This document shows positions 8,298 through 16,202 of a stretch of DNA of 37,377 nt, one piece after another. The first letter of the stretch is position 1. Each line of letters opens with the position of its first letter. The DNA comes from an uncultured Bacteroidales bacterium (GTDB taxonomy: Bacteria > Bacteroidota > Bacteroidia > Bacteroidales > FEN-979): the NCBI GenBank assembly GCA_903929315.1, contig CAIYUC010000153.1, positions 1 through 37,377 on the forward strand. Reading direction: 5' to 3'. A program made the position numbers and the translations under genes. Under the pieces are notes generated by a model that worked only from the letters and a program-made list of their open reading frames with translations, did not search any database and was not told where the DNA came from.

Positions 8298-9302
8298 ATG
8301 AACAAAAAATATTTCTATTTTCTTTTCATGTTTGCATTCCTTGTTTCCTGTTCCAATAAACTGAATGTAAATGCAGATTGGAAGGACATTACCGTCGTAT
8401 ATGGGTTGTTGAACCAAAATGACAGTATTCATTACTTACGGATCACAAAAGCTTTTCTTGGTCCGGGTGATGCCTTACAATTTGCGAGGATCCCCGATTC
8501 CAGCAACTATCCCAATAAACTTGATGTCCGCCTGGAAGAATGGGATATTTCAGGGGGGGACTCAACCCCAAAAAACACTTACTCGTTCGACACTACACGC
8601 GTCAAAAAAGATACCGGGAGTTTCATCTTTAATTATCCTTACCAAAAGGTTTATCGTACTATTGGTAAGTTGAATGAAAATTACACCTATAAATTATTCA
8701 TCACTCTACCGAAAACCGGTAAATTGGTTACCGGCCGGACAGTCCTGATCAGCCGAATGACGATCAAGACTCCCAGGAGCGGAAGCAAAGCAAGCATTTT
8801 ACCTCAAACCTCTATCCCGCTTGAATTCTTATCCTCAATAAATGGCCGGAGATATCAGCTGGTGTTACGCTTCAACTATACGGAATACACCAGTAAAGAC
8901 ACTGCTAAAATTGCTAAATATGTGGACTGGCAGGTATTTAACGATGAAGTATCCCCCGATCTGACCGGTGGAAAAGATTTACAGCCATATTACCTGGGAG
9001 ACGGGCTCTATTCGGCACTCAAAAGCAAGATTCCTGTTGACCCGACCGTAACACGACACGCCACGTCCATTGATTATATATTATCCGTTGGATCCGACGA
9101 TCTTAATACCTATATGAATGTCACAGCCCCTTCTATGACGATTGTCCAGGAAAGGCCGTCATACACCGATATTACCAATGGTATCGGACTCTTTTCAAGC
9201 ATTTATGATAATACCAAAGAAGACCCCCGGCACCTTACTATTGGCCCCGTCATGCTGGATTCCCTGAGAACAAATCATAATACTTTTAACCTGGGCTTCT
9301 GA
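8298..9302 (+). CDS. Outer-membrane lipoprotein, DUF4249-like
   Basis: The chosen start is ATG 8298. It gives a short lipoprotein signal MNKKYFYFLFMFAFLVSCSN with the lipobox Cys at residue 18. A longer frame reaching back to 8148 runs through the intergenic palindrome and is unlikely to be coding. The 334-residue mature part is probably all-beta (WKDITVVYGLLNQNDSIHYLRITKAFLG, YKLFITLPKTGKLVTG). It ends with TNGIGLFSSIYDN, a phrase seen in DUF4249-type lipoproteins associated with SusC/TonB receptors. No receptor gene is adjacent. Function is unknown; the family call is tentative, the lipoprotein call is firm. Confidence 0.8.
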   Translation: MNKKYFYFLFMFAFLVSCSNKLNVNADWKDITVVYGLLNQNDSIHYLRITKAFLGPGDALQFARIPDSSNYPNKLDVRLEEWDISGGDSTPKNTYSFDTTRVKKDTGSFIFNYPYQKVYRTIGKLNENYTYKLFITLPKTGKLVTGRTVLISRMTIKTPRSGSKASILPQTSIPLEFLSSINGRRYQLVLRFNYTEYTSKDTAKIAKYVDWQVFNDEVSPDLTGGKDLQPYYLGDGLYSALKSKIPVDPTVTRHATSIDYILSVGSDDLNTYMNVTAPSMTIVQERPSYTDITNGIGLFSSIYDNTKEDPRHLTIGPVMLDSLRTNHNTFNLGF

Positions 9303-9361
9303 CCTTCCATAATCTTTCATTCATTGCTGTCTTTTTGTCACAAAGATGACAGGATTCTTAT

Positions 9362-9410
9362 TTTGGCATAATGATTGACTTCTGTGAGTAACTTTTAACA
9401 TAGTACTCAC
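9362..9410 (+). promoter_or_regulatory. dnaK promoter region with inverted repeat
   Basis: A possible -33 TTTG (9362-9365) and a near-consensus -7 TAACTTTT (9389-9396) lie about 35 bp before dnaK. An inverted repeat GTGAGTA (9384-9390) / TACTCAC (9404-9410) straddles the -7 box; allowing one bulged base the arms extend to GTGAGTAACT/AGTACTCAC. It is not the CIRCE element of HrcA (TTAGCACTC-N9-GAGTGCTAA). It could be an operator or a leader hairpin. Confidence 0.4.
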
Positions 9411-9429
9411 TACAAAAATCAGTATTGAA

Positions 9430-11349
9430 ATGGGTAAAATAATCGGAATAGATCTCGGAACCACTAACTCATGTGTTGCGGTTATGGAGGGGAATGAACC
9501 TGTCGTAATTCCTAACAGTGAAGGAAGGCGGACTACTCCTTCCATTGTAGCTTTTGTCGATAACGGGGAACGTAAAGTCGGTGATCCGGCCAAGCGCCAG
9601 GCTATCACCAACTCTAAAAATACGGTCTTCTCGATCAAACGGTTTATGGGAGAGTCATGGGACCAGGTTCAAAAGGAAATTAAACGGGTTTCTTATAAGG
9701 TTGACCGTGGCGATAATAATATGCCGCGTGTGAATATTAACGGGAAATTATATTCCCCGCAGGAAATTTCTGCTATGATCCTGCAGAAAATGAGAAAAAC
9801 AGCAGAAGATTATCTTGGCCAGGAGATCAAGGAAGCCGTTATAACGGTTCCAGCATATTTCAGTGATTCTCAGCGACAGGCAACAAAAGAAGCAGGTGAA
9901 ATAGCCGGGCTGGTAGTGAAAAGGATCATCAATGAACCTACGGCTGCCGCTTTGGCATATGGCCTCGATAAAAAGCATAAAGATATCAAAGTTGCAGTAT
10001 ACGACCTCGGAGGAGGCACTTTCGATATTTCTATCCTCGAACTCGGTGAAGGGGTTTTTGAAGTAAAATCCACCAATGGAAATACCCATTTAGGTGGGGA
10101 TGACTTCGATCATTTGGTCATCGATTGGCTCGCCGATGAGTTTTTAAAAGATGAAGGTATTGACTTGCGTAAGGATCCGATGGCGCTTCAGCGTTTAAAG
10201 GAAGCCGCTGAAAAAGCTAAAATTGAGTTGTCCAGTTCTGTTGAGACCGAAATCAATCTTCCTTATATCATGCCGGTGGATGGAATTCCCAAGCATCTTG
10301 TTAGGAAACTGACCAGGGCAAAATTTGAACAATTGATCGATCAGCTGATGCAATCGACTATCGGGCCTTGTGAAAGCGCACTAAAAGATGCAGGTCTGAA
10401 ACCTTCTGAAATCGATGAAGTCATTTTAGTGGGCGGTTCAACAAGGATCCCGGCTGTACAGAAACTGGTAAAAGATTTATTCGGCAGGGAGCCTTCCAAA
10501 GGTGTCAATCCTGATGAAGTAGTAGCTGTTGGCGCTGCAATTCAGGGCGGTGTCTTAACCGGTGAAGTAAAGGATGTTCTTTTACTCGATGTAACACCAT
10601 TATCGTTGGGTATTGAAACATTAGGGAGTGTTATGACCCGTCTGATCGAGGCCAATACCACGATACCGACAAAAAAATCAGAAGTATTTTCAACAGCTGC
10701 GGATAGTCAAACCACTGTAGAAATCCATGTCCTGCAGGGTGAACGGCCGCTGGCCGACCAGAATAAAAGTATCGGACGTTTCCATCTTGATGGAATTCCA
10801 CCGGCCCAAAGAGGAATACCTCAAATCGAGGTTACTTTTGATATCGATGCCAATGGAATCCTGCATGTCACTGCCAAAGACAAGGCAACCGGTAAATCGC
10901 AACAGATCCGGATCGAAGCTTCTTCCGGGTTGTCGGATAAGGATATCAAACGCATGAAAGAGGAAGCACAGGCTTTCGCCGATTCCGACAAGAAGCTCAA
11001 GGAAGAGATCGATAAGTTAAATACTGCAGATTCATTGATTTTCCAAACCGAAAAACAACTGAAAGAATACGGGGATAAAATTCCGGCTGATAAACGGGAT
11101 AACATCCAGAAAGCGTTAGATGAACTCAAACTCGCTCATAAGAATAAAGATATTCCCGGAATTGACAAGACTATGGCCGGTCTCAATTCAATCTGGCAAT
11201 CTGCAAGTGAAGAGATGTACAAGCATACGCAAAACGGTCCCCAAAGTGGTCCCCAACAAGGTCCCGACCCCTCAACAGGCGAATCAAAAGGTCCTTCGGC
11301 AAATGATGAAGTGACAGACGTCGACTTTGAGGAAGTGAAAGACAAATAA
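9430..11349 (+). CDS. dnaK: Molecular chaperone DnaK (Hsp70)
   Basis: The 639-residue protein is a full-length Hsp70. The nucleotide-binding domain (~1-385) has [47 protein letters not shown] and the adenosine motif [13 protein letters not shown]. The linker [16 protein letters not shown] leads into the substrate-binding domain (~390-510) and a helical lid. The protein ends in a G/P/Q-rich tail and the bacterial DnaK C-terminus [13 protein letters not shown]. It binds exposed hydrophobic segments of client proteins in an ATP cycle driven by DnaJ and GrpE. Neither of those genes is adjacent, so dnaK appears monocistronic here. The ATG at 9430 gives the canonical N-terminus [13 protein letters not shown]. 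Confidence 0.99.
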   Translation: MGKIIGIDLGTTNSCVAVMEGNEPVVIPNSEGRRTTPSIVAFVDNGERKVGDPAKRQAITNSKNTVFSIKRFMGESWDQVQKEIKRVSYKVDRGDNNMPRVNINGKLYSPQEISAMILQKMRKTAEDYLGQEIKEAVITVPAYFSDSQRQATKEAGEIAGLVVKRIINEPTAAALAYGLDKKHKDIKVAVYDLGGGTFDISILELGEGVFEVKSTNGNTHLGGDDFDHLVIDWLADEFLKDEGIDLRKDPMALQRLKEAAEKAKIELSSSVETEINLPYIMPVDGIPKHLVRKLTRAKFEQLIDQLMQSTIGPCESALKDAGLKPSEIDEVILVGGSTRIPAVQKLVKDLFGREPSKGVNPDEVVAVGAAIQGGVLTGEVKDVLLLDVTPLSLGIETLGSVMTRLIEANTTIPTKKSEVFSTAADSQTTVEIHVLQGERPLADQNKSIGRFHLDGIPPAQRGIPQIEVTFDIDANGILHVTAKDKATGKSQQIRIEASSGLSDKDIKRMKEEAQAFADSDKKLKEEIDKLNTADSLIFQTEKQLKEYGDKIPADKRDNIQKALDELKLAHKNKDIPGIDKTMAGLNSIWQSASEEMYKHTQNGPQSGPQQGPDPSTGESKGPSANDEVTDVDFEEVKDK

Positions 11350-11359
11350 AGTCGGCGTT

Positions 11360-11452
11360 CGCAGTCGGCAGTCAGCAGTTCCCAATCCCCACACTCACAC
11401 ATCAAATATCGAGTATCCAGTATTGAGAATCGAGAATCAATTATTGAGTATC
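11360..11452. repeat. Degenerate simple-repeat tract downstream of dnaK
   Basis: This stretch is built of short near-copies: GCAGTCGGCAGTCAGCAGT, then runs of the type ATCGAGTATCCAGTATTGAG and GAATCGAGAATC. Similar ATCCAGCATC runs occur inside the FISUMP coding copies (about 1082-1114 and 36447-36460) and an ATCGGATATCGAATATTGA run at about 35925. No coding potential is visible. Confidence 0.5.
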
Positions 11453-11467
11453 AAAAAATAATTGAAT

Positions 11468-11484
11468 AAAAGGTATCACCTTTT
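11468..11484. terminator. Perfect 7-bp hairpin AAAAGGT-ATC-ACCTTTT
   Basis: The arms AAAAGGT (11468-11474) and ACCTTTT (11478-11484) surround a 3-nt loop, 35 bp before the next start codon. It could be a weak terminator after dnaK or an operator/leader hairpin of the downstream gene. The stem is short and A+T-rich. Confidence 0.35.
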
Positions 11485-11519
11485 GATGATTAAACCGATA
11501 AAGAGAAAATTTTCTGCAG

Positions 11520-13706
11520 ATGAAAAAAATTTTCTTTTCTTCGGTTTTTTTTTCTTTCCTTTTCCTGACGGTTTCTTCACAAACCCTGACAGAGCTTGTC
11601 GTTCCGGAATATATGGGAAGTAAAACATCAGGTACGACCAATAATGCCCGTACTCCGTTTGTTGTATGTCTAAGGATTGACGGTCTTTTACCAAATACTT
11701 CCTATGATCTGAAAGCAGGGATAGGCCTTGTTTCTGATCCGGCCACCAGTTATGGAGCAGGCAATGTTTGGACAGGTGTGTCTTTTCAGGCTGCGAGTCT
11801 TATCAATGTCTTTACAACAAGTATTTCCGGGAGCAGCGCTCCTTTTTGGCTGTTTTTTCAACCCACAGGGAATGCTTCGCGCTTTGATGCAGGCCAGGTG
11901 CATAATTTGAGAATCGGGTATGCAGTAAGCGGCAATTCTTTGCCTGGTCAACCGGTTTTTGTCGGAACCAAGACAATTACTGCATTGGATATTGCCAATA
12001 CTCCAAGAACCTCTTCAACAACAGATGACGGAGCATTTGTGAAAGGTTCCGCATTGGCTGCTGCCGGGGGGAAATATGTCCTTTTGTTTGACAATACCGG
12101 CGGCACCGGAGATCCGTTGTTTGCATATATGATCCGGCAGGCAGTCCCGTCACAGAGTACCTATCCGGAGCTTCCTGAAGCCATAAATGATATTTATATG
12201 CAAACCGGGACCAGCGCTGTCGGTGATTATCCTGCCGTTATTCCAATTGGCGCCAATAACCTTAATGGAGTGCGCAGGATAGAGTCGAGAAACCCCGACA
12301 ATACGATCTATGGATCTGCCACCGATACGGATGGTATCTGGCCCGCTGGAGGAAATACTACCACCGCATTGCGGAGAGAGGTCGTGATCATCACCAATAC
12401 CGATGCATCATTAGTGCCATGCGACTCTTCCGCACCGGATCCTGAATTCTGGTCAGACAAAACCACTATCACGGTAGGGGATTCCATTGACTTTTTTGAT
12501 TCCACCCTGTATTGCCCGGCAACCTGGAATTGGTCATTTGTGGGGGGGATACCCATGAGTTCCGTAGCTCAGAATCCTACCGGAATTCATTATTATTATC
12601 CCGGGATTTATAATGTATGCCTTACCACTACAAATATCTACGGGACACGATCAAAATGCCGGATGGAATACATTCATGTTAATACTCCTCTTGACGTTAA
12701 GATCGTGATCACAGAGATAAGCTACAACCCTCCTGAACATGGTTCAGATTCCCTCGAGTATATTGAACTATATAATAATGACACGGTTTCTGTTGATATG
12801 GAAAACTTCCATTTTTCCGACGGAGTTCAATATGCTTTTCATTCCTATGTGGCTGAACCACATTCTTATACACTTGTCGCAAAGAGTGCTGCAGCCATGT
12901 TGCTCACATTCGGGGTAACAGCATTGCAATGGACATCCGGAACTCTATCCAACAACGGCGAATTGATCCGGTTGAAAGACGCAGATAATATTACGATTGA
13001 TTCGGTTTTCTATGATAATTCTGCGCCCTGGGATCCCCTGGCCAATGGGAACGGTCCTTCGCTTGAACTGTGTGACCCGGATGCAGATAATGCAGATGGT
13101 TCAAACTGGAGACATGCCATAGAATTCCAGTCAGTCAATGCGGATGGAGATTCCATTTGGGGTTCACCCGGACAAGGTTGTTCCTACCTTCCGGTTGCAA
13201 ATTTTGAAGCCGATGATACTGTCGTCAATACCGGGGATTTTGTCGCTTTTACCGATTCCTCTGAAGGGTTTCCTGCTTCCTGGAACTGGACCTTCGCCGG
13301 GGGAATACCGGGGGAATTTTCCGGAGAGAATCCACCACCCATTCAATATAATTCCACGGGAATTTATAGTGTTACACTTGAGGTTTCAAATAGTATTGGA
13401 TATAATACCCGGATCAGAGATAATTATATTGAAGTGGGTTCAACCAGTATAAGTAAAACCGGTCATAAACCCTTATTCGTCATCTATCCCAATCCAAATG
13501 AAGGGATATTTTCATTGATCCTGAAATCCTGTCCGGCTTGCCAGGTGAAGGTTCTTTCTCTTTTGGGCAAAGTGTTGGATCAGAAGATCATGGAGCAGGA
13601 ATCAATGACCCTGGATCTATCAACAAATCCCGCCGGGGTCTATTTTATCCAGGTAAACGGGTTAACACCGGACAAGCAATTAACCGGTAAAATCCTGATA
13701 AAATAA
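11520..13706 (+). CDS. T9SS-secreted protein with lamin-tail and PKD domains
   Basis: The 728-residue product starts with a signal peptide (~1-20). An N-terminal ~280-residue beta-rich region of no recognised family follows. A PKD-like module (~301-390, with WNWSFVGGIP) comes next, then a lamin-tail domain (~395-545, with VITEISYNPPEHGSDSLEYIELYN and NNGELIRLKD). A second PKD-like module (~558-645, WNWTFAGGIPG) precedes a T9SS type A sorting domain (~652-728, IYPNPNEGIFSL to GVYFIQVNG and KILIK). T9SS cargo crosses the outer membrane and is released or anchored after the tail is cut. The substrate or ligand is unknown. The gene appears to stand alone. Confidence 0.9.
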   Translation: MKKIFFSSVFFSFLFLTVSSQTLTELVVPEYMGSKTSGTTNNARTPFVVCLRIDGLLPNTSYDLKAGIGLVSDPATSYGAGNVWTGVSFQAASLINVFTTSISGSSAPFWLFFQPTGNASRFDAGQVHNLRIGYAVSGNSLPGQPVFVGTKTITALDIANTPRTSSTTDDGAFVKGSALAAAGGKYVLLFDNTGGTGDPLFAYMIRQAVPSQSTYPELPEAINDIYMQTGTSAVGDYPAVIPIGANNLNGVRRIESRNPDNTIYGSATDTDGIWPAGGNTTTALRREVVIITNTDASLVPCDSSAPDPEFWSDKTTITVGDSIDFFDSTLYCPATWNWSFVGGIPMSSVAQNPTGIHYYYPGIYNVCLTTTNIYGTRSKCRMEYIHVNTPLDVKIVITEISYNPPEHGSDSLEYIELYNNDTVSVDMENFHFSDGVQYAFHSYVAEPHSYTLVAKSAAAMLLTFGVTALQWTSGTLSNNGELIRLKDADNITIDSVFYDNSAPWDPLANGNGPSLELCDPDADNADGSNWRHAIEFQSVNADGDSIWGSPGQGCSYLPVANFEADDTVVNTGDFVAFTDSSEGFPASWNWTFAGGIPGEFSGENPPPIQYNSTGIYSVTLEVSNSIGYNTRIRDNYIEVGSTSISKTGHKPLFVIYPNPNEGIFSLILKSCPACQVKVLSLLGKVLDQKIMEQESMTLDLSTNPAGVYFIQVNGLTPDKQLTGKILIK

Positions 13707-13724
13707 GTATCAACTAAAATAAAT

Positions 13725-13811
13725 AACCACAAAGATCACAACGCCTGCCTGCCGGTAGGCAGGCTTTACACTAAGTCCACAATCAATATTTTCTTTGTGT
13801 TCATAGTGGTT
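13725..13811. repeat. CACAAAG-family inverted repeat enclosing a GCCTGCCT palindrome
   Basis: AACCACAAAGATCACAA (from 13725) and TTTCTTTGTG...TAGTGGTT (to 13811) are imperfect inverted copies. Between them lies the perfect palindrome GCCTGCCT-GCCGGT-AGGCAGGC (13743-13764). The same CACAAAG family recurs at 31836-31864 and the GCCTGCCT palindrome at 35625-35645 and 35949-35969, so these are dispersed repeats of this genome. The rest of this ~320-bp intergenic stretch (13707-14025) shows only the promoter box at 13998. Confidence 0.7.
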
Positions 13812-13997
13812 AAAGAATTAGTTAGATCTTCAGCTTTTCTGTTAAATTTTTTTTTCTACCATCACATCAAAATATGATGTAACCCAGAAGAACCTCTTTT
13901 ATTACCAACCGTTAAAGCAACCATTAAATAAAAAACGTGTCTGCAATATAAAGGCAGGTTTTACAATAATGGTACAAAAGGTGATAATAAATTTCTC

Positions 13998-14005
13998 TAT
14001 CTTTG
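13998..14005 (+). promoter_or_regulatory. Bacteroidota-type -7 box deciding the downstream start
   Basis: TATCTTTG is a full TAnnTTTG match, 20 bp before the ATG at 14026. Transcription would begin near 14012, so the longer in-frame start at 13969 would lie upstream of the message. This supports the ATG at 14026, which begins a normal signal peptide. Confidence 0.6.
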
Positions 14006-14025
14006 TTTTTAGGAACCAACCTTAT

Positions 14026-15597
14026 ATGAGAAGGAGTACACTTTTTTTAATTAGTGGGATTGTATTTTTTACGACAAAATCACCCGGCCAGGTAAAACCA
14101 CAATCATATAGTGATGATAAGCCATTAAGGGTAGAATTCAAAGTCAAATCAGACAATGAAACCTACAGGGTAATCCCTTGCGGGGCATCAGGAGCCCTGC
14201 TGTTTTTTAAGAGCCTTGAAACGATTGATAATTTAAAGACTAAATGGTATTTTTCGCTGTATGATAGAAATCTTCAGCAATTATGGGTTAAAAGCCTTCC
14301 GGTATTAAATGAACTGGAATATAAGATCTTTTCATTAAAGCACGATACGCTTGCCCTCTTGTTTCAATTACCGGGAAAGGAAAAAGGGGGGGAATATAAC
14401 TTTTTGATTGCACGGGTGCTGCTTTCCAAAGCCAATTTCATAATAAACACTGGCCGGTTTCCGGAAAACAGCATGACCGACCATTTTGATTTAATGGGCC
14501 AAAAAGCCTTTTTTGCTTTGAATGTAAAAGATGAACCATCCCGGATGATGGTGGCGGATTTAGTGTCCGGTGTTGCGAAAACTTTTTCATTGAGTGGAAA
14601 AATAGCGTCCATGGTGTCAGCATTTTTTATTGATTCATCAAGCTTTCAGATAATGGCAACCATTAAGAAGCAATTGCCAAAAAACAGAAATGAATGTTAT
14701 CTGGTTAAATATGACTTTTCCGGGAATCTTCTGACAGAAATCCTGATCAGTACTATTACGGATGACCGTTATTTACAGGAAGTAGAATTTATCCCTTTAA
14801 AACCGGATGAAATCCTTCTTTTTGGTTCTTATAGCTCCTCATCAGGCAAGCGTGAGTCCAGCCCGAATAAAGTACAGGGAGAATCTACCGGGTTTTTTTA
14901 TAGTAAAGTTGAGACCAACCAGCAAAAAACAATTGAATTTTTTAACTTCCTCGAATTAAAAAATGCAAAATCGTTACTTGATGAGAAAGAAATTGCTATG
15001 CTTCGGAAAAAAGCGCTAAAAAAAAACCGGGAATTAAGAGATTTTTCGATTGATTTTAAACTTCTTTTACATCCCATCATCAGGGAGAAGGATAAATTCA
15101 TCGTCTTCTCTGAAGTTTATCATCCGCAATATCATTCGGAAAATTTTACAGATTTTGATTTTTACGGACAACCGTTTACAAATTCCTATACCGTGTTCGA
15201 CGGATACCGGTTCACGAACGCAATTCTTGCTACATTTGATAAGGACGGTAAACTGTTATGGGATAACAACATGGAAATCCGCAATTTGATAACATTTGAG
15301 CTGAGTCCTAAAGTGAATATCTACTTCTCAGACGGGAATGTCGTGTTAACCTATTTAAGTGATGGAAAAATTGCCTCAAAAATCATCAATGGAGATAATG
15401 TCGTTGAAAAGTTGGATTTTTCCTCATACGACCTCTCTTATCCCGATGATAAGCTTCTTTCGGAAACAAAGAGCAGAATGGCTTATTGGTATGGGAATTA
15501 TTTCCTTTGCTATGGTTATGAAGACATAAAAAATGTAGCTCTTGAAGGAAATAATAAAAGGTTGGTATATTATTTTTCCAAAATAAAATTTGAGTAG
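14026..15597 (+). CDS. Exported protein of unknown family
   Basis: The start at ATG 14026 yields a signal peptide (MRRSTLFLISGIVFF ... SPGQ) and a 523-residue protein. Upstream codons from 13969 are in frame but precede a consensus -7 box. The mature region shows repeated beta-strand phrases typical of a propeller or stacked beta-sheet protein: KWYFSLYDRNLQQLWVKSL, LVKYDFSGNLLTEILI, ILATFDKDGKLLWDNNM. These 'value then comment' strands resemble those of many Bacteroidota exported beta-propeller-like proteins. A basic, helical patch occurs near residues 305-335 (LLDEKEIAMLRKKALKKNRELR). I recognise no family, and there is no T9SS tail or lipobox. The gene is convergent with the small lipoprotein gene that follows. 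Confidence 0.75.
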   Translation: MRRSTLFLISGIVFFTTKSPGQVKPQSYSDDKPLRVEFKVKSDNETYRVIPCGASGALLFFKSLETIDNLKTKWYFSLYDRNLQQLWVKSLPVLNELEYKIFSLKHDTLALLFQLPGKEKGGEYNFLIARVLLSKANFIINTGRFPENSMTDHFDLMGQKAFFALNVKDEPSRMMVADLVSGVAKTFSLSGKIASMVSAFFIDSSSFQIMATIKKQLPKNRNECYLVKYDFSGNLLTEILISTITDDRYLQEVEFIPLKPDEILLFGSYSSSSGKRESSPNKVQGESTGFFYSKVETNQQKTIEFFNFLELKNAKSLLDEKEIAMLRKKALKKNRELRDFSIDFKLLLHPIIREKDKFIVFSEVYHPQYHSENFTDFDFYGQPFTNSYTVFDGYRFTNAILATFDKDGKLLWDNNMEIRNLITFELSPKVNIYFSDGNVVLTYLSDGKIASKIINGDNVVEKLDFSSYDLSYPDDKLLSETKSRMAYWYGNYFLCYGYEDIKNVALEGNNKRLVYYFSKIKFE

Positions 15598-15634
15598 AAG
15601 ACAAGGATTAAAATAAAAAGTTGCAGGGAAAGTA

Positions 15635-15952
15635 TTATTGCTTAACAATCAGTGATTTTCTATCACAAATGCTAATAAATACAGTAGTGTCCAAATGATA
15701 ATTCAAAGAAGAAATACTAATGGTATAGGCCTGGTCACCGTTCAGATCGACGCATTGCATATAATCTTTATGAATCGTCAAAGTTTGGTGCAATTCTGTT
15801 ATAAATACTGTCAAAACAGTATCCAATTTATTTTCTATGCAAATATTGCCTTTATTATCACAAGGTTGAACAGAACTTTTGGTCTTACAACCCAGGAAGA
15901 TAAAAAAACCACTTAGTAAAAAAAATGTTAGGATTATAAAGATTTTTTTCAT
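15635..15952 (-). CDS. Small lipoprotein of unknown function
   Basis: The 105-residue product has a lipoprotein signal: MKKIFIILTFFLLSGFFIFLGC, with the lipobox FLGC and Cys at 22. The mature part (~83 residues) is beta-rich, with an internal pair of Cys (PCDNKGNICIENK) and a third and fourth Cys further on (MQCVDL, ISICDRK), so disulphides are likely after export. A textbook promoter (TTTG-N19-TATTTTTG) lies just upstream, which supports this being a real gene despite its size. It is divergent from the giant PKD gene and convergent with the gene ending at 15597. No family is recognised. Confidence 0.72.
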   Translation of the reverse strand: MKKIFIILTFFLLSGFFIFLGCKTKSSVQPCDNKGNICIENKLDTVLTVFITELHQTLTIHKDYMQCVDLNGDQAYTISISSLNYHLDTTVFISICDRKSLIVKQ

Positions 15953-15972
15953 AATATTGTGATTAATTTATG

Positions 15973-16003
15973 CAAAAATAAATGGATTAATTGAATTAAC
16001 AAA
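15973..16003 (-). promoter_or_regulatory. Full Bacteroidota promoter of the small lipoprotein gene
   Basis: On the minus strand TTTG (16003-16000) and TATTTTTG (15980-15973) are separated by 19 bp, matching the -33 TTTG / -7 TAnnTTTG pattern. The predicted start lies about 14 bp before the ATG at 15952. Confidence 0.7.
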
Positions 16004-16047
16004 CTATTTTATTGTTTTTGGGTTATTAAAAACTTTTTTGTTAGGTA

Positions 16048-16085
16048 TATTTTTGATGATTATAACAAAATATTACTTAATTTTG
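16048..16085 (+). promoter_or_regulatory. Two candidate -7 boxes for the giant PKD gene
   Basis: TATTTTTG (16048-16055) and TAATTTTG (16078-16085) both match TAnnTTTG. The second has a TTTG 22 bp upstream (16052-16055). Either gives a leader of about 110-150 bases before the ATG at 16203. The surrounding 15953-16202 is A+T-rich with no other feature seen. Confidence 0.5.
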
Positions 16086-16202
16086 TGAAGTAAACAGTTT
16101 AGGATAGAAAATTCGCCCAATTCTGATGAAAATGTGTAACATTTAATTGAATAAAAAGTATAAACGTTTAGGTAGGAATCGGTTCATTAAAAATCCACAT
16201 AT

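Noticed and set aside
9303-9429. CIRCE/HrcA operator before dnaK
   Set aside because: The CIRCE consensus TTAGCACTC-N9-GAGTGCTAA is not present; the palindrome seen there is different in sequence and spacing.
13969-14025. Upstream in-frame start for the 14026 gene
   Set aside because: The added residues place the signal peptide inside the protein and the segment contains a consensus -7 box, so it is probably not transcribed.
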